The position numbers and the translations under genes were made by a program. From UBA5239 sp031548025 (GTDB taxonomy: Bacteria; Verrucomicrobiota; Lentisphaeria; Victivallales; Victivallaceae): a DNA stretch of 64,000 nt. Of this stretch, positions 9,181-17,598 are shown piece after piece. The notes below the pieces were generated by a model. The model was not told the DNA's origin and ran no database searches. It saw only the letters and a list, made by a program, of their open reading frames with translations. Every line of letters begins with the position of its first letter. Positions within the stretch are counted from its first letter, which is position 1. The stretch lies in assembly GCA_031548025.1 (NCBI GenBank), contig JAVBRM010000072.1:24875-88874 (forward strand), written 5' to 3'.

Positions 9181-11853
9181 TCAGAGGAAACTGAAAAACT
9201 TTATCTTGCTGTTCCGTTTTATCAGCTTCAACAGTTCCACTCCCGCCAATGGCAAAAACGACAATGCAATCGCCACCTGCCAGTTGTCTCTGCTCAACGG
9301 CGCCAGTTTGAATACTTCACTCAATGCCGGAACCGTCAGCAGCGCCAGCATCAATGCAAACGCCAGTGCAATCGAGCCGAACAACCATGGATTCAGGAAT
9401 GTACTTCTGCAGAACGCCGAATTTACATTGGAACGCTGATTGAAAGCATGGAGCAACTGGGAAAACGCCAACACGCAAAACGCCATCGTTTGCCCCGTCC
9501 GGTGTCCGCCGCTTGCCAGCCCGAGATGATAAGCCAGGATGGTCGCTGCGGCAATTAAAATTCCATGTATAATCACCCGTGTCACCAATGCCGGTTCAAA
9601 CAGACTGCCGGAGCGTACCGGTTGCTGCTTCATGATATCCGGCGCCGCCGGATCCACTCCCAGTGCCAACGCCGGGAGCGTATCGGTCACCAGGTTAACC
9701 CACAGGATGTGAATCGCCAGCACCGGCGCATTCCAGTTCAGAATGGTGGCCACCAGCAGAGTGATGATCTCGCCGACATTGCCGGCCAACAGGAACTGGA
9801 TCACTTTCTGGATAGTGCGGTAAACGCGCCTTCCTTCCTCCACCGCGTGTACAATGGTGGTGAAGTTGTCGTCCAGCAGCACCATGTCAGCCGCGTCTTT
9901 GGCTACGTCGGTTCCGGTTTTACCCATTGCCGCGCCAATGTCCGAGGCCTTCAGAGCGGGAGCGTCGTTGACGCCGTCTCCGGTCATGGCGGTGATTTCG
10001 CCGTTTTTCTTCAATGCACGGACAATTCGCAATTTGTCGCGCGGCGATACCCGCGCGAATACGCTGTTCCTGCGTGAAATCGATTTTTCCAATTCCTTGC
10101 TGCTGAGGGAGTCGAGTTCTTCGCCGGTCATGGCGACGTCTCCTTCCTGCCAAATGCCGAGCTGTCTGGCGATCGCCATGGCGGTAATCCGGTTGTCACC
10201 GGTAATCATCACCGTGCGAATTCCCGCTTCCATACAGGTCTTGACCGCCGCCGCCACTTCCTTGCGCGGAGGATCGAACATGGCCGCCATTCCGATAAAG
10301 GTCATTTCGTGCTCAACATCCGCCTCGTCATCGTCCGGAATTTCCTTCAATATCCGTTTGGCGAAACCAAGTACCCGCAGAGCGTCGCCGGCCAGACGAT
10401 CCGCCAGGCCGATAATTGCGCGGCGGTCTTTGTCGGTAATTGCGCGCAGGCCGTCGGGGGTGCTGATCTGCGTACATATGGGCAACATCGTTTCGACCGC
10501 GCCTTTGGCATAAGCTACCACCGAACCGTCAATGCATTGCACTGTGGTCATGCGCTTGCGCACCGAGTCGAACACCTGCTCGAATTCACGCGGGTATTGC
10601 TCTTCAAGCTTCTCCTGGTCCATGCCAAATGCATCGGCCAGAAAGAGAAGCGCGCCTTCGGTCGGGTCTCCGAGAATATTGCCGGGGCTGTCGGGGTCGA
10701 ACGCAGCATCGTTGCACAATGCGCCGGCCAGGACAATTTCCCGGTAAACATCATTTTTCTTCGCTTCCTCCAGGGGCATGGCCGTACCGCGTTCACAGTC
10801 GCCGATCAATGCCAGTTGACTGACAGTCATCCGGTTCTGGGTCAATGTCCCGGTCTTGTCGCAGCAAATCACCGTGGCGCTGCCAAGCGTTTCCACCGCG
10901 GGCAAACGCAAGATCAGTGCGTTGCGTTTGGCCATGCGCTGTACCCCGATCGCCATTACGATCGTGGCTGTGGCCGGCAATCCTTCCGGTATGATCGAAA
11001 TCGCCAGCGAGATCGCCATCATCAGCATTTCCAGCCAGTTGCGTCCATAAATCAGGAAACCGACTGAAAAGATGACCACGCAGATAATCAGCCCTACCAC
11101 AGTCAATGATTTTCCGACCGCGTTGAGCTTGCGTTTCAGGGGGGTATCGAAATCGTCTTCATCTTCGAGCAACTCGGCGATATTGCCGACTTCCGTTTTC
11201 ATCCCGGTGGCCACCACGACTCCAATACCGCGTCCATACAAAACGATGGTCGATGCATAAGCCATGTTGAAACGGTCGCCAAGCGAACAGCTTTCCGCCA
11301 GTTCCTCTTCGCTATCCTTTTCCGCCGGCACCGATTCTCCGGTCAACGCCGACTCTTCAATCCGCAGACTGGATGACTCAAGCAACCGGATGTCGGCCGG
11401 TACCCGGACACCGTCCTGCAGCAATACGATATCGCCCGGTACCAGTTCATTGGCGGGAATTTCACTTTCTTCGCCCTGACGCAACACCCGAGCGTGGGGA
11501 GCGCTCATATCACGCAATGCCTCCAGCGAGGATTGCGCCTTTTTTTCCTGAAAAATTCCGATGGCGGCATTTACCACTACGATAAAGAGAATTACCAACC
11601 CCTCGGAAATTTCATTGAGGCAGATCGATAAAACCGAGGCGCCGATCAGAATCAGCACCATAACATCGGTCAACTGCCCCCGTAACATCTGCCAGATTGT
11701 TCTGGCCTTCTTTTGACGTAATTCGTTTTTTCCGAATTCCTTCAGTCGCATTGACGCCTCGGCATCGCTCAGTCCTTCTTCCGTGGTTTTCAACTGCGTG
11801 AGAACCTCGGCTGCCGGTTTAGCGTGCCAAGGCGTTCCTATGGGACCATCCAT
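9181..11853 (-). CDS. P2A-type Ca2+-transporting P-type ATPase
   Basis: An 890-residue inner-membrane cation pump that uses ATP through a phospho-aspartate intermediate. Visible motifs: TGES (EESALTGESVPAEK), SIIPEGLPATATIVM in membrane helix 4 (the PEGL form of calcium pumps), DKTGTLTQNRM phosphorylation site, and TGDGVNDAPALKASDIGAAM. A cation-ATPase N domain (SDAEASMRLKEFGKNEL) opens the protein and a ~170-residue multi-helix C-terminal domain closes it, the usual PMCA/SERCA-like bacterial length. Start: AAAGGAG lies 8 nt before the ATG. A long structured leader with its own terminator precedes it. The ion is inferred as Ca2+; Mn2+ is possible. Confidence 0.93.
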   Translation of the reverse strand: MDGPIGTPWHAKPAAEVLTQLKTTEEGLSDAEASMRLKEFGKNELRQKKARTIWQMLRGQLTDVMVLILIGASVLSICLNEISEGLVILFIVVVNAAIGIFQEKKAQSSLEALRDMSAPHARVLRQGEESEIPANELVPGDIVLLQDGVRVPADIRLLESSSLRIEESALTGESVPAEKDSEEELAESCSLGDRFNMAYASTIVLYGRGIGVVVATGMKTEVGNIAELLEDEDDFDTPLKRKLNAVGKSLTVVGLIICVVIFSVGFLIYGRNWLEMLMMAISLAISIIPEGLPATATIVMAIGVQRMAKRNALILRLPAVETLGSATVICCDKTGTLTQNRMTVSQLALIGDCERGTAMPLEEAKKNDVYREIVLAGALCNDAAFDPDSPGNILGDPTEGALLFLADAFGMDQEKLEEQYPREFEQVFDSVRKRMTTVQCIDGSVVAYAKGAVETMLPICTQISTPDGLRAITDKDRRAIIGLADRLAGDALRVLGFAKRILKEIPDDDEADVEHEMTFIGMAAMFDPPRKEVAAAVKTCMEAGIRTVMITGDNRITAMAIARQLGIWQEGDVAMTGEELDSLSSKELEKSISRRNSVFARVSPRDKLRIVRALKKNGEITAMTGDGVNDAPALKASDIGAAMGKTGTDVAKDAADMVLLDDNFTTIVHAVEEGRRVYRTIQKVIQFLLAGNVGEIITLLVATILNWNAPVLAIHILWVNLVTDTLPALALGVDPAAPDIMKQQPVRSGSLFEPALVTRVIIHGILIAAATILAYHLGLASGGHRTGQTMAFCVLAFSQLLHAFNQRSNVNSAFCRSTFLNPWLFGSIALAFALMLALLTVPALSEVFKLAPLSRDNWQVAIALSFLPLAGVELLKLIKRNSKIKFFSFL

Positions 11854-12091
11854 ACAAGTACACTCCTTTTGTTCGGGACAATCCTATGTCCCTTTTTGGG
11901 TTAATAAAAAACGACAACACAACCATTAAACATGGCTGTGTTGCCGTTATCAAATTGTCTACAGCGTCGCGCCTTATGGCGCGACTAGGTCGAGAGTCGC
12001 TATCTGAATCTTCCATTTTCTTCATATTGTTTCCCGCCCGATACACAGGTATTGCATACCGCCAAAGCAAGAAAACAATTATGACATCCTT
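11854..12091 (-). ncRNA. Structured 5' leader of the P-type ATPase gene
   Basis: About 240 nt of untranslated leader lie between a strong promoter and the ATPase start. A 10-bp stem (about 12025-12034 with 12070-12079) encloses a GGTAT/ATACC hairpin. Further on, the segment at 11981-11985 can pair either upstream (11981-11986 with 11995-12000) or downstream (11966-11973 with 11978-11985), so the two hairpins exclude each other. An intrinsic terminator follows about 50 nt before the start codon. This is riboswitch- or attenuator-like. It does not match the yybP-ykoY or M-box core sequences that I know. Ligand and class are unknown. Confidence 0.55.
11904..11948 (-). terminator. Terminator inside the ATPase leader
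   Basis: A 17-bp stem (11910-11926 with 11932-11948) with 5-nt loop, followed on the minus strand by a U-rich run. Two base pairs are G-U wobbles only in the minus-strand RNA and would be A-C mismatches on the plus strand, which fixes the direction. It ends about 50 nt before the ATPase ATG, so read-through must be regulated. Confidence 0.75.
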
Positions 12092-12097
12092 ACTTTT

Positions 12098-12126
12098 AGT
12101 ATAGCATGGAATCAATTACTTATCAA
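12098..12126 (-). promoter_or_regulatory. Promoter of the ATPase leader transcript
   Basis: Minus-strand TTGATA (12121-12126), 17-bp spacer, TATACT (12098-12103), with TG one base before the -10 (extended -10). The predicted start near 12091 gives the ~240-nt leader. Confidence 0.7.
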
Positions 12127-12207
12127 TTCCGGTCTGCAAAAAAAATTAATTTTTTATGCCAGGAGGACGGCAGTCCCGCTCATTTCCGAGAATTTCCAAA
12201 AAAAACA

Positions 12208-12236
12208 TTGACAAATAGACCGGAAGTGACTATTAT
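12208..12236 (+). promoter_or_regulatory. Promoter of the second LacI gene
   Basis: TTGACA (12208-12213), 17-bp spacer, TATTAT (12231-12236), about 40 bp before the start codon, with a palindromic operator immediately downstream. Confidence 0.7.
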
Positions 12237-12238
12237 AA

Positions 12239-12252
12239 CTAACGCGGGTTAG
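12239..12252. promoter_or_regulatory. LacI-type palindromic operator
   Basis: CTAACGCGGGTTAG is palindromic at 12 of 14 positions with a central CG, the classic LacI/GalR operator form. It begins 3 bp after the -10 box, over the transcription start, so the neighbouring LacI protein probably represses itself. Confidence 0.65.
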
Positions 12253-12278
12253 CCAATATTATTCAACCGGAGGAAATG

Positions 12279-13295
12279 ATGGCTGTAACTATGAAAGATA
12301 TCGCCGCCGCCAGCGGTGTCAGCCGGCCAATGGTGTCATTGGTTTTGAACGGTCGCGCCGGTGAACTGAGGATCGCGGAAAGCACCCGCCAGAAAGTGTT
12401 GAAAGTCGCGGAGGAACTTGGGTATTGCCGTAACCAATTGGCGCGGTCGGTGGTTACCGGGCAAAGCCGGATTCTGGCTTTTGTCACTTACAATTCGGGC
12501 CCATCCAGCTATATTGGCCGAATTCAGGCGGGAATCCTGAATGCGGCCTCGACAGCCAATTATTCGATCAAGCTTCACTATTTGAACGATGACGATGAGC
12601 AACTCCTCCGTAGTATGCGTGAATGGCAGGTTTCGGGGGTAATTTTTCACGTGGTGAATTATTCGCGGATCGCCCGGTTTCACCAGGAACTGGATAAGCT
12701 CGGCATTCCGGTGGCGCTGGTCAACCTTTTCAACCAGGGCCAAACCGGTTTCGGAGTTACCACGGACGACGCGAGCGGCGCTTATGCCGCCACCATGCAC
12801 CTGATCGCTCAGGGAGCCGGCAAAGTGGCATGTATCTCCAACATCAATGATCCGGAATATGTCAAGGCGCGCGAACGCGGTTATCGTCAAGCAATCCGTG
12901 AAAAAGGTCTAAAGCCGCTCATATTCAAATGGGGTACGTCATCCGAGGATGATCTGGCCGGTTTCTTCCGGGAAAAAGGCATTCCAGACGCCGTTTTCGG
13001 CATTACCGACATGCACGGCCTGATGGTCATGCGCTGGGCATATAAAAACAACATAAAAGTACCCGAGCAACTGAAAGTCGCCGGTTTCGGCGATCTCGAC
13101 ATGGGGCTCTATTCGCTGGTCCCTCTGACCAGTGTGCACCAAGAATATGAGCAAATGGGTTATGAAGCCGCCGACGCGGTCATCAAAGCCGTCGAAAACA
13201 AGGACGCCGCAATCCGTTCGCAAGCCGAAAACAAAATGCTGCCGACCGAATTGATAATCCGCCAATCCAGCCTGAATTATACTCAATTAGGGTGA
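12279..13295 (+). CDS. LacI-family transcriptional regulator
   Basis: A 338-residue regulator with LacI HTH at residues 4-24 (MKDIAAASGVSRPMVSLVLN), hinge, and periplasmic-binding-like sensor domain (ILAFVTYNSGPSSYIGRI through GYEAADAVIKAV). The ATG at 12279 is 5 nt from the CGGAGG site; the ATG at 12276 is only 2 nt away. The family usually ends near PTELIIRQSS; here seven further residues (LNYTQLG) are encoded by the left arm of a 33-bp inverted repeat, so an element has probably been inserted at the 3' end. It is expressed from its own promoter and operator. The target genes are not evident. Confidence 0.9.
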   Translation: MAVTMKDIAAASGVSRPMVSLVLNGRAGELRIAESTRQKVLKVAEELGYCRNQLARSVVTGQSRILAFVTYNSGPSSYIGRIQAGILNAASTANYSIKLHYLNDDDEQLLRSMREWQVSGVIFHVVNYSRIARFHQELDKLGIPVALVNLFNQGQTGFGVTTDDASGAYAATMHLIAQGAGKVACISNINDPEYVKARERGYRQAIREKGLKPLIFKWGTSSEDDLAGFFREKGIPDAVFGITDMHGLMVMRWAYKNNIKVPEQLKVAGFGDLDMGLYSLVPLTSVHQEYEQMGYEAADAVIKAVENKDAAIRSQAENKMLPTELIIRQSSLNYTQLG

Positions 13296-13551
13296 AAATT
13301 TGAAATTGGCGAGGAGGATTTGAATAGTGATTTTTTTCGATACGAATGAAGCCCGATGCGGGCATCGGGCAAATGAGCAGCGGAAAAAAGCGCTGTTCAA
13401 GCCCCTCGTCCCGGAGGGATTGCAGTCTCACCGGCCTGGCTTTCCGCCTTGCCGTTTCTTCGATACTACAGTATCGGCGAACCGTCAAAACGAAAACCCA
13501 AACCGGCGCTCCATGCAACCAATTTCAAATTTTCACCCTAATTGAGTATAA
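13277..13551. repeat. 275-bp element bounded by perfect 33-bp inverted repeats
   Basis: Arms at 13277-13309 and 13519-13551 are perfect reverse complements. The 209-bp interior codes for nothing convincing but holds several hairpins: GCCCGATGC/GCATCGGGC (13351-13370), CAGCG/CGCTG, and CGATACT/AGTATCG. The left arm contains the stop codon of the LacI gene, and the right arm ends 1 bp before the ribosome-binding site of the next gene. It could be a MITE-like insertion, a structured RNA, or an invertible switch; no recombinase lies next to it. Confidence 0.8.
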
Positions 13552-13564
13552 AGGAGGAGAAAAC

Positions 13565-13918
13565 ATGGAAAAATCAGATTCAAAATTCAAACCGAGCGTA
13601 GCCGGAACGGCCTCTTTTTTCATTGTGATCGTATGGAGTGTGCAGTTGATTTTCGGCTACCGCCATTTGCTGAGTTTAGAGCAAGAAGATTTCCTGACTC
13701 TGCAACCCGGTATTATTCTGCTGAATGCGACGGTAGTGGCGGCCATGCTTGGCTTGTCATTGACCTGGACGTTTTCCAAAGGCTTCAACTGTTTCTTAAA
13801 GGCAAGCCCGGCCAGATATGTTGTCCTGATCGCCTTTTTTCTACTGCTGATATTTATTTCGGCCTACCTGTATATCCAGCCGATGATCAAAATAATCGAC
13901 AGCTTAGGCAATAATTGA
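13565..13918 (+). CDS. Small three-helix membrane protein, unknown
   Basis: A 117-residue protein with three predicted membrane helices: about residues 13-29 (ASFFIVIVWSVQLIFGY), 46-66 (PGIILLNATVVAAMLGLSL) and 82-103 (YVVLIAFFLLLIFISAYLYI). I do not recognise a family. GGAGGAG at 13553-13559 sets the start; longer readings of this frame begin inside the inverted-repeat element and are not supported. The gene directly follows the right arm of the element, so any transcription coming from the LacI gene must cross it, and inversion or folding of the element could alter expression. Confidence 0.7.
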   Translation: MEKSDSKFKPSVAGTASFFIVIVWSVQLIFGYRHLLSLEQEDFLTLQPGIILLNATVVAAMLGLSLTWTFSKGFNCFLKASPARYVVLIAFFLLLIFISAYLYIQPMIKIIDSLGNN

Positions 13919-13923
13919 CATAG

Positions 13924-14823
13924 TCAACAGCCACGCGCCGCTTCAACCATCTTTGCAAAACGAATACAGCGTTCGTAAGCGTCGGCCAGGAAACGCTTGC
14001 GGTTTTCCGGAGGTTGCGCGCTCATCTCATACTCCGGTGCAAAAAACGGCGTCGTCCGGAGCGATAATTCGAAACTCGGAGGCCCGGAATAAGATGAGGC
14101 CGCAACGATCTCCGCAAGTTTTCCCCAATCCACCGTTCCGTAAAAGGGCGGCTTATGCTGGTCGCCGCTACCGTCGTTATCATTCAAATGAGTGGCTATC
14201 AAACGATCCTTGTTCGCCTCGAGCTTATTCATGTAATTTTCCAGAATATTCGCATGCCCGGAATCGTAACACAGCCCCAGCAATTCCGGCGGATATTCCG
14301 CGAAAAGCTCTTCCATCATCGTCCAGTCGTCGCGCTGCATATTTTCGATGGCGATTTTTGTGTGATATTTTTCCGCCACCGGAAGCAATGCGTCAAGCGA
14401 CCGCCGCACCGGATCGAATTGCATGCGCGCTGCGTCACATTTGTTCCGGGTATCTTCCTCCGGAAACGACGGATGAGAGAATCTGAGGCTCGGCGCATGC
14501 ATCATCACCACCCCTTCACCGCCGAGCGCATTGAGCATTTCCAGCCGGTTTCGTACCAATTCGACTCCGGCGAGCCGACGGTATTCTTCCGTGGCAAACC
14601 AGCATTTTTCAATACCCGCGCTGCCGTGAATGTCCAGCAGCGTGAGGCCATTGGATTTCAAATTCCGATCGATCTCGGCCACTTCCGACGCGGTGTAGAT
14701 GAAGTCGGTACACCACTGGTGGCACCAGAAGACATGCGTAAACCCCGCTTCGGCCAGCTCCGCCAGCCTGGAGGCAGTCTCGCCGGTCGATCCGGCATAA
14801 TCGGTGTTAAAACTGATGTTCAT
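13924..14823 (-). CDS. Sugar phosphate isomerase/epimerase-like TIM barrel
   Basis: A 299-residue xylose-isomerase-like (AP endonuclease 2 superfamily) TIM barrel, probably a cytoplasmic sugar or keto-sugar isomerase. Conserved pieces: GFTHVFWCHQWCTDF, LLDIHGSAGIEKCW, KIAIENMQRDDW (metal-ligand Glu), LGLCYDSGHAN (Asp/His) and IATHLNDNDGSGDQHKPPF with the GTVDW end typical of the family. AAGGAG lies before the ATG at 14823, which rules out longer forms that run into recN. It is 20 nt downstream of recN on the same strand. Substrate unknown. Confidence 0.82.
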   Translation of the reverse strand: MNISFNTDYAGSTGETASRLAELAEAGFTHVFWCHQWCTDFIYTASEVAEIDRNLKSNGLTLLDIHGSAGIEKCWFATEEYRRLAGVELVRNRLEMLNALGGEGVVMMHAPSLRFSHPSFPEEDTRNKCDAARMQFDPVRRSLDALLPVAEKYHTKIAIENMQRDDWTMMEELFAEYPPELLGLCYDSGHANILENYMNKLEANKDRLIATHLNDNDGSGDQHKPPFYGTVDWGKLAEIVAASSYSGPPSFELSLRTTPFFAPEYEMSAQPPENRKRFLADAYERCIRFAKMVEAARGC

Positions 14824-14843
14824 GAATTTTCTCCTTATCAGAA

Positions 14844-16499
14844 TCAGACAGCTTGATTTTTGAGCAGGTCTTTGGCGTGGGCGGTGGCGGCTTTGCCGCC
14901 GCCCAACATGCGGGCCAGTTCGTTCAGACGAGCCTTGGCGTCCAGCAGGATGATGTTGGAAAAAGTACGTTCCTCGACGACTTCCTTGGCCACCGCGTAA
15001 TGGCGCTCGGCGCAAGCGGCCACTTGCGGCAAGTGTGAAATACACAGGACCTGTCGCTGTGTCGCCAGTGATTTCAATTCGATACCGACCTGGTTGGCGG
15101 TTTCGCCGCCGATGTTCACGTCGATTTCGTCAAACAACAGTACCGGGACCGCGTCGGCATCCGCCAGGACGGTTTTCAAGGCCAGCATCACCCGGGAGAG
15201 CTCCCCGCTGCTGGCGATGTTGCGCAGCGGTTGAAGTTGTTCGCCGGGGTTGGCGGAAAACAGCATATCGACCCGGTCGAAACCGCTTTCGCCGGGCTCG
15301 ATCCGGCTGAATTCGATTTCCAGCCCGCAGTGGAGAAATCCCAGTTTTTCCAGCTTGCCGATCACTTGCCGGGTCAACTTTTCCGCGGTTTGGCGACGAC
15401 CTGCAGAAATCATTTCGGATTTTTCCAGCAGGACCGCGATCAACTGTTTTTCCTCGTCGGCCAGTTCCTGCCGGAGCTTTTCCGCGTTGCGGTAGGCCAG
15501 CAGGCGCTCGTCGGCCTGCTGCAAAGTATCGAAAACCTGCTCAAGAGTCGGTCCGTAACGCCGTTTGAGCGTCTGCAAGGAGCTCAGCCGTGCTTCCAAC
15601 TCGGCAAATTCTTCTTCATTCATGTCGACTTTGCTGCTGAAATCCTCGATATTGATCGCCAGGTCGCGCAGCAGGTCGCTGATCTGGTTGCACTGCTCCA
15701 GCATCTCCTGTCCGTGCTCCGGAGTATTGCGCAGCATGTCCTGCAGATAGCGGCAGACGGTTCCAAGTTGATCGCTGATGGAGTTCTCCGATTCGCTGAT
15801 AATCCGGACCGATACGGCGGATAATTCCATGATTTTCCGCGAATCGGCAGCCAACCGGTGCCGGGCGGACAACTGTTCATCCTCGCCCGGCTGCGGATTG
15901 ACGCGGTTAATCTCCTCGGCCATCATCCGCAGGTGTTCCGCCTCGACCGCCGAGGGCATGTCGGCAAATAGGCGTTCACGGCGATTTCGGAGCTCCCTCA
16001 ACGCGGCACAGGCCTCGGCACAGGCGCGGCGCTCCGCCTCCAACTTGCCGAAACGGTCCAGCAATTGCAATTGATAGGAGCGGCTGAACAGCGAATGATG
16101 TTCGTTGGCGGCATGGACATCCACCAGATACGCCCCGATTTTCTGCAAGGTTTCCAAAGTTACCGGAGTATCGTTGATAAAATTGCGGTTCTGGTGCCTG
16201 GTAATCACACGCCGCAACTGAATCTCGTCGTCATGAGGGATTCCAGCCTCCAGAAGGATCGGCTCCAGCAACTCGGCAATGGCCGGATTCAGGCTGATCC
16301 CGGCGGAAATTTCGCTGCGGTCTTCGCCGGAACGAATGCTCCCCTTGTCCGCCCGGGCTCCCAGCAACAGCGAGATCACCCCCAGCAAGACCGATTTGCC
16401 CGCGCCGGTTTCGCCGGTGATCACATTCAAACCGGGGCCGAATTCGACATCGGCAGCGGCAATCAAAGCCAGATTTTTTATTTTAAGCCAGTTCAGCAC
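14844..16499 (-). CDS. recN: DNA repair protein RecN
   Basis: A 551-residue SMC-like ATPase that helps repair double-strand breaks. Walker A GETGAGKS at residues 29-36, long coiled-coil arms in the middle (roughly 150-370), the signature IASSGELSRVMLALK (most RecN proteins have ASGGELSR) and Walker B VPVLLFDEIDVNIGG followed by the H-loop LCISHLPQVAA. Length and order match RecN. It starts about 20 bp from a palindromic repeat that separates it from a divergent AraC gene. No LexA-type box was recognised. Confidence 0.95.
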   Translation of the reverse strand: MLNWLKIKNLALIAAADVEFGPGLNVITGETGAGKSVLLGVISLLLGARADKGSIRSGEDRSEISAGISLNPAIAELLEPILLEAGIPHDDEIQLRRVITRHQNRNFINDTPVTLETLQKIGAYLVDVHAANEHHSLFSRSYQLQLLDRFGKLEAERRACAEACAALRELRNRRERLFADMPSAVEAEHLRMMAEEINRVNPQPGEDEQLSARHRLAADSRKIMELSAVSVRIISESENSISDQLGTVCRYLQDMLRNTPEHGQEMLEQCNQISDLLRDLAINIEDFSSKVDMNEEEFAELEARLSSLQTLKRRYGPTLEQVFDTLQQADERLLAYRNAEKLRQELADEEKQLIAVLLEKSEMISAGRRQTAEKLTRQVIGKLEKLGFLHCGLEIEFSRIEPGESGFDRVDMLFSANPGEQLQPLRNIASSGELSRVMLALKTVLADADAVPVLLFDEIDVNIGGETANQVGIELKSLATQRQVLCISHLPQVAACAERHYAVAKEVVEERTFSNIILLDAKARLNELARMLGGGKAATAHAKDLLKNQAV

Positions 16500-16523
16500 T
16501 TTATCACTTCGCTTTTTTTAATG

Positions 16524-16643
16524 GAAAATGGAAAATTGAAAATTGTGGAGAGGTTATAGACTAATAAAAACTACTTCTGCTAAAGTTGGCCCAAAAGGCT
16601 TCTTCCCTGTTCCTCAATTTTCCATTTTCAATTTTCCATTTTC
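16524..16643. repeat. Palindromic intergenic repeat
   Basis: Perfect 20-bp inverted repeats (16524-16543 and 16624-16643, unit of GAAAATGGAAAATTG type) surround about 80 bp without a gene, between divergent recN and AraC. Related GGAAAAT/ATTTTCC arms occur at 46620-46725. Confidence 0.7.
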
Positions 16644-16736
16644 AATTTCTCATAATTTGCCGCAAACCGGGTTTTTATCAAGTCCGATTTCAAAAAACTG
16701 CTTGAATTTTGCCGGATATCGCGCCATTGTTATGAT

Positions 16737-17597
16737 ATGACAAAACTCAGCCGTAACAATTTTTTTCCGGAAAGGGAACCTCTGATCCTGCTCAGACGCT
16801 CTCCGCAGTTCCCGTATCCGCTGCATAATCATGATTTTTCCGAGCTGGTAATCGTCTACGAGGGGACCGGAACGCATTTTTCCCCGCAGTTCGCCCACCG
16901 GATTTCCGCCGGTGACGTCTTTGTGATTAACGGCGCGGTCGAGCATGGTTACAGCGATACCGAAAACCTCTGTCTGATCAATATCCTGTTTCTGCCGGAG
17001 ACCTTGAATGTTTCGATGTTCGACTTGCCGCTGTCCGCCGCTTTCCACCTGCTGTTCACCCTGGAACCGGAGTTCCGCTACCAAAACAGCGCCGCCGGTT
17101 TCCTCCACCTGACCCCGGAACAGCTTGCCAGAGTGATGAAGCTGGCGGCGGAAATGGAATCAGAGCTGGAACGCAAGGAAAACGGTTACCAAATGCTGGT
17201 GACCGGCTGTTTCATGCAGTTGACCGCGCTGCTGACCCGTTATTATGAGCACGAAGCCAGGCCGATTCCGGTGAAACTGCGCCGAATCAGCGAAATCATG
17301 GCGTATCTCCAGAATAATTACCGCAGCAAAATCAGCATCGAACAGCTCTGCTCATCAGCGGGAATGTCGGAAAGCTCCCTGAGCCGGGCCTTCAAACAGG
17401 CCGCGGGGACTTCCCTGCTGGATTACTGCAATCAACTGCGGCTCCGTCACTCCATGCGCCTGCTGCGCGCCACCGACCTGAGTATCAGCGAAATCGCCGA
17501 AGCTTCCGGTTTCGACGACAGCAATTATTTCAGCCGCCTATTCAAGAACCGTCTCGGTCTTTCCCCCCGCATCTATCGTCAAAAAAACGGAAACTGA
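16737..17597 (+). CDS. AraC-family transcriptional regulator
   Basis: A 286-residue regulator: N-terminal cupin-type sensing domain (FPYPLHNHDFSELVIVYEGT, HRISAGDVFVINGAVEHGY), then the AraC double helix-turn-helix at about residues 185-283 (ISIEQLCSSAGMSESSLSRA and LSISEIAEASGFDDSNYFSR, ending FKNRLGLSPRIYRQ). Divergent from recN. The next gene starts 1 nt after its stop, so the two are one transcript. Targets unknown, probably sugar-related. Confidence 0.92.
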   Translation: MTKLSRNNFFPEREPLILLRRSPQFPYPLHNHDFSELVIVYEGTGTHFSPQFAHRISAGDVFVINGAVEHGYSDTENLCLINILFLPETLNVSMFDLPLSAAFHLLFTLEPEFRYQNSAAGFLHLTPEQLARVMKLAAEMESELERKENGYQMLVTGCFMQLTALLTRYYEHEARPIPVKLRRISEIMAYLQNNYRSKISIEQLCSSAGMSESSLSRAFKQAAGTSLLDYCNQLRLRHSMRLLRATDLSISEIAEASGFDDSNYFSRLFKNRLGLSPRIYRQKNGN

Positions 17598-17598
17598 C

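Noticed and set aside
11854..12091. Assignment of the leader to yybP-ykoY or M-box riboswitches
   Set aside because: The conserved core sequences that I know are not present; left unclassified.
11819..12115. 98-residue minus-strand frame covering the ATPase leader
   Set aside because: It runs through the terminator and hairpins, overlaps the ATPase start in another frame and has no protein-like composition; the RNA structures explain the region better.
13277..13551. Insertion sequence with transposase
   Set aside because: No transposase frame inside and no convincing target-site duplication at the ends.
13346..13564. N-terminal extension of the 117-residue membrane protein into the inverted-repeat element
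   Set aside because: The strong GGAGGAG site precedes 13565, and the upstream part is translated from hairpin DNA.
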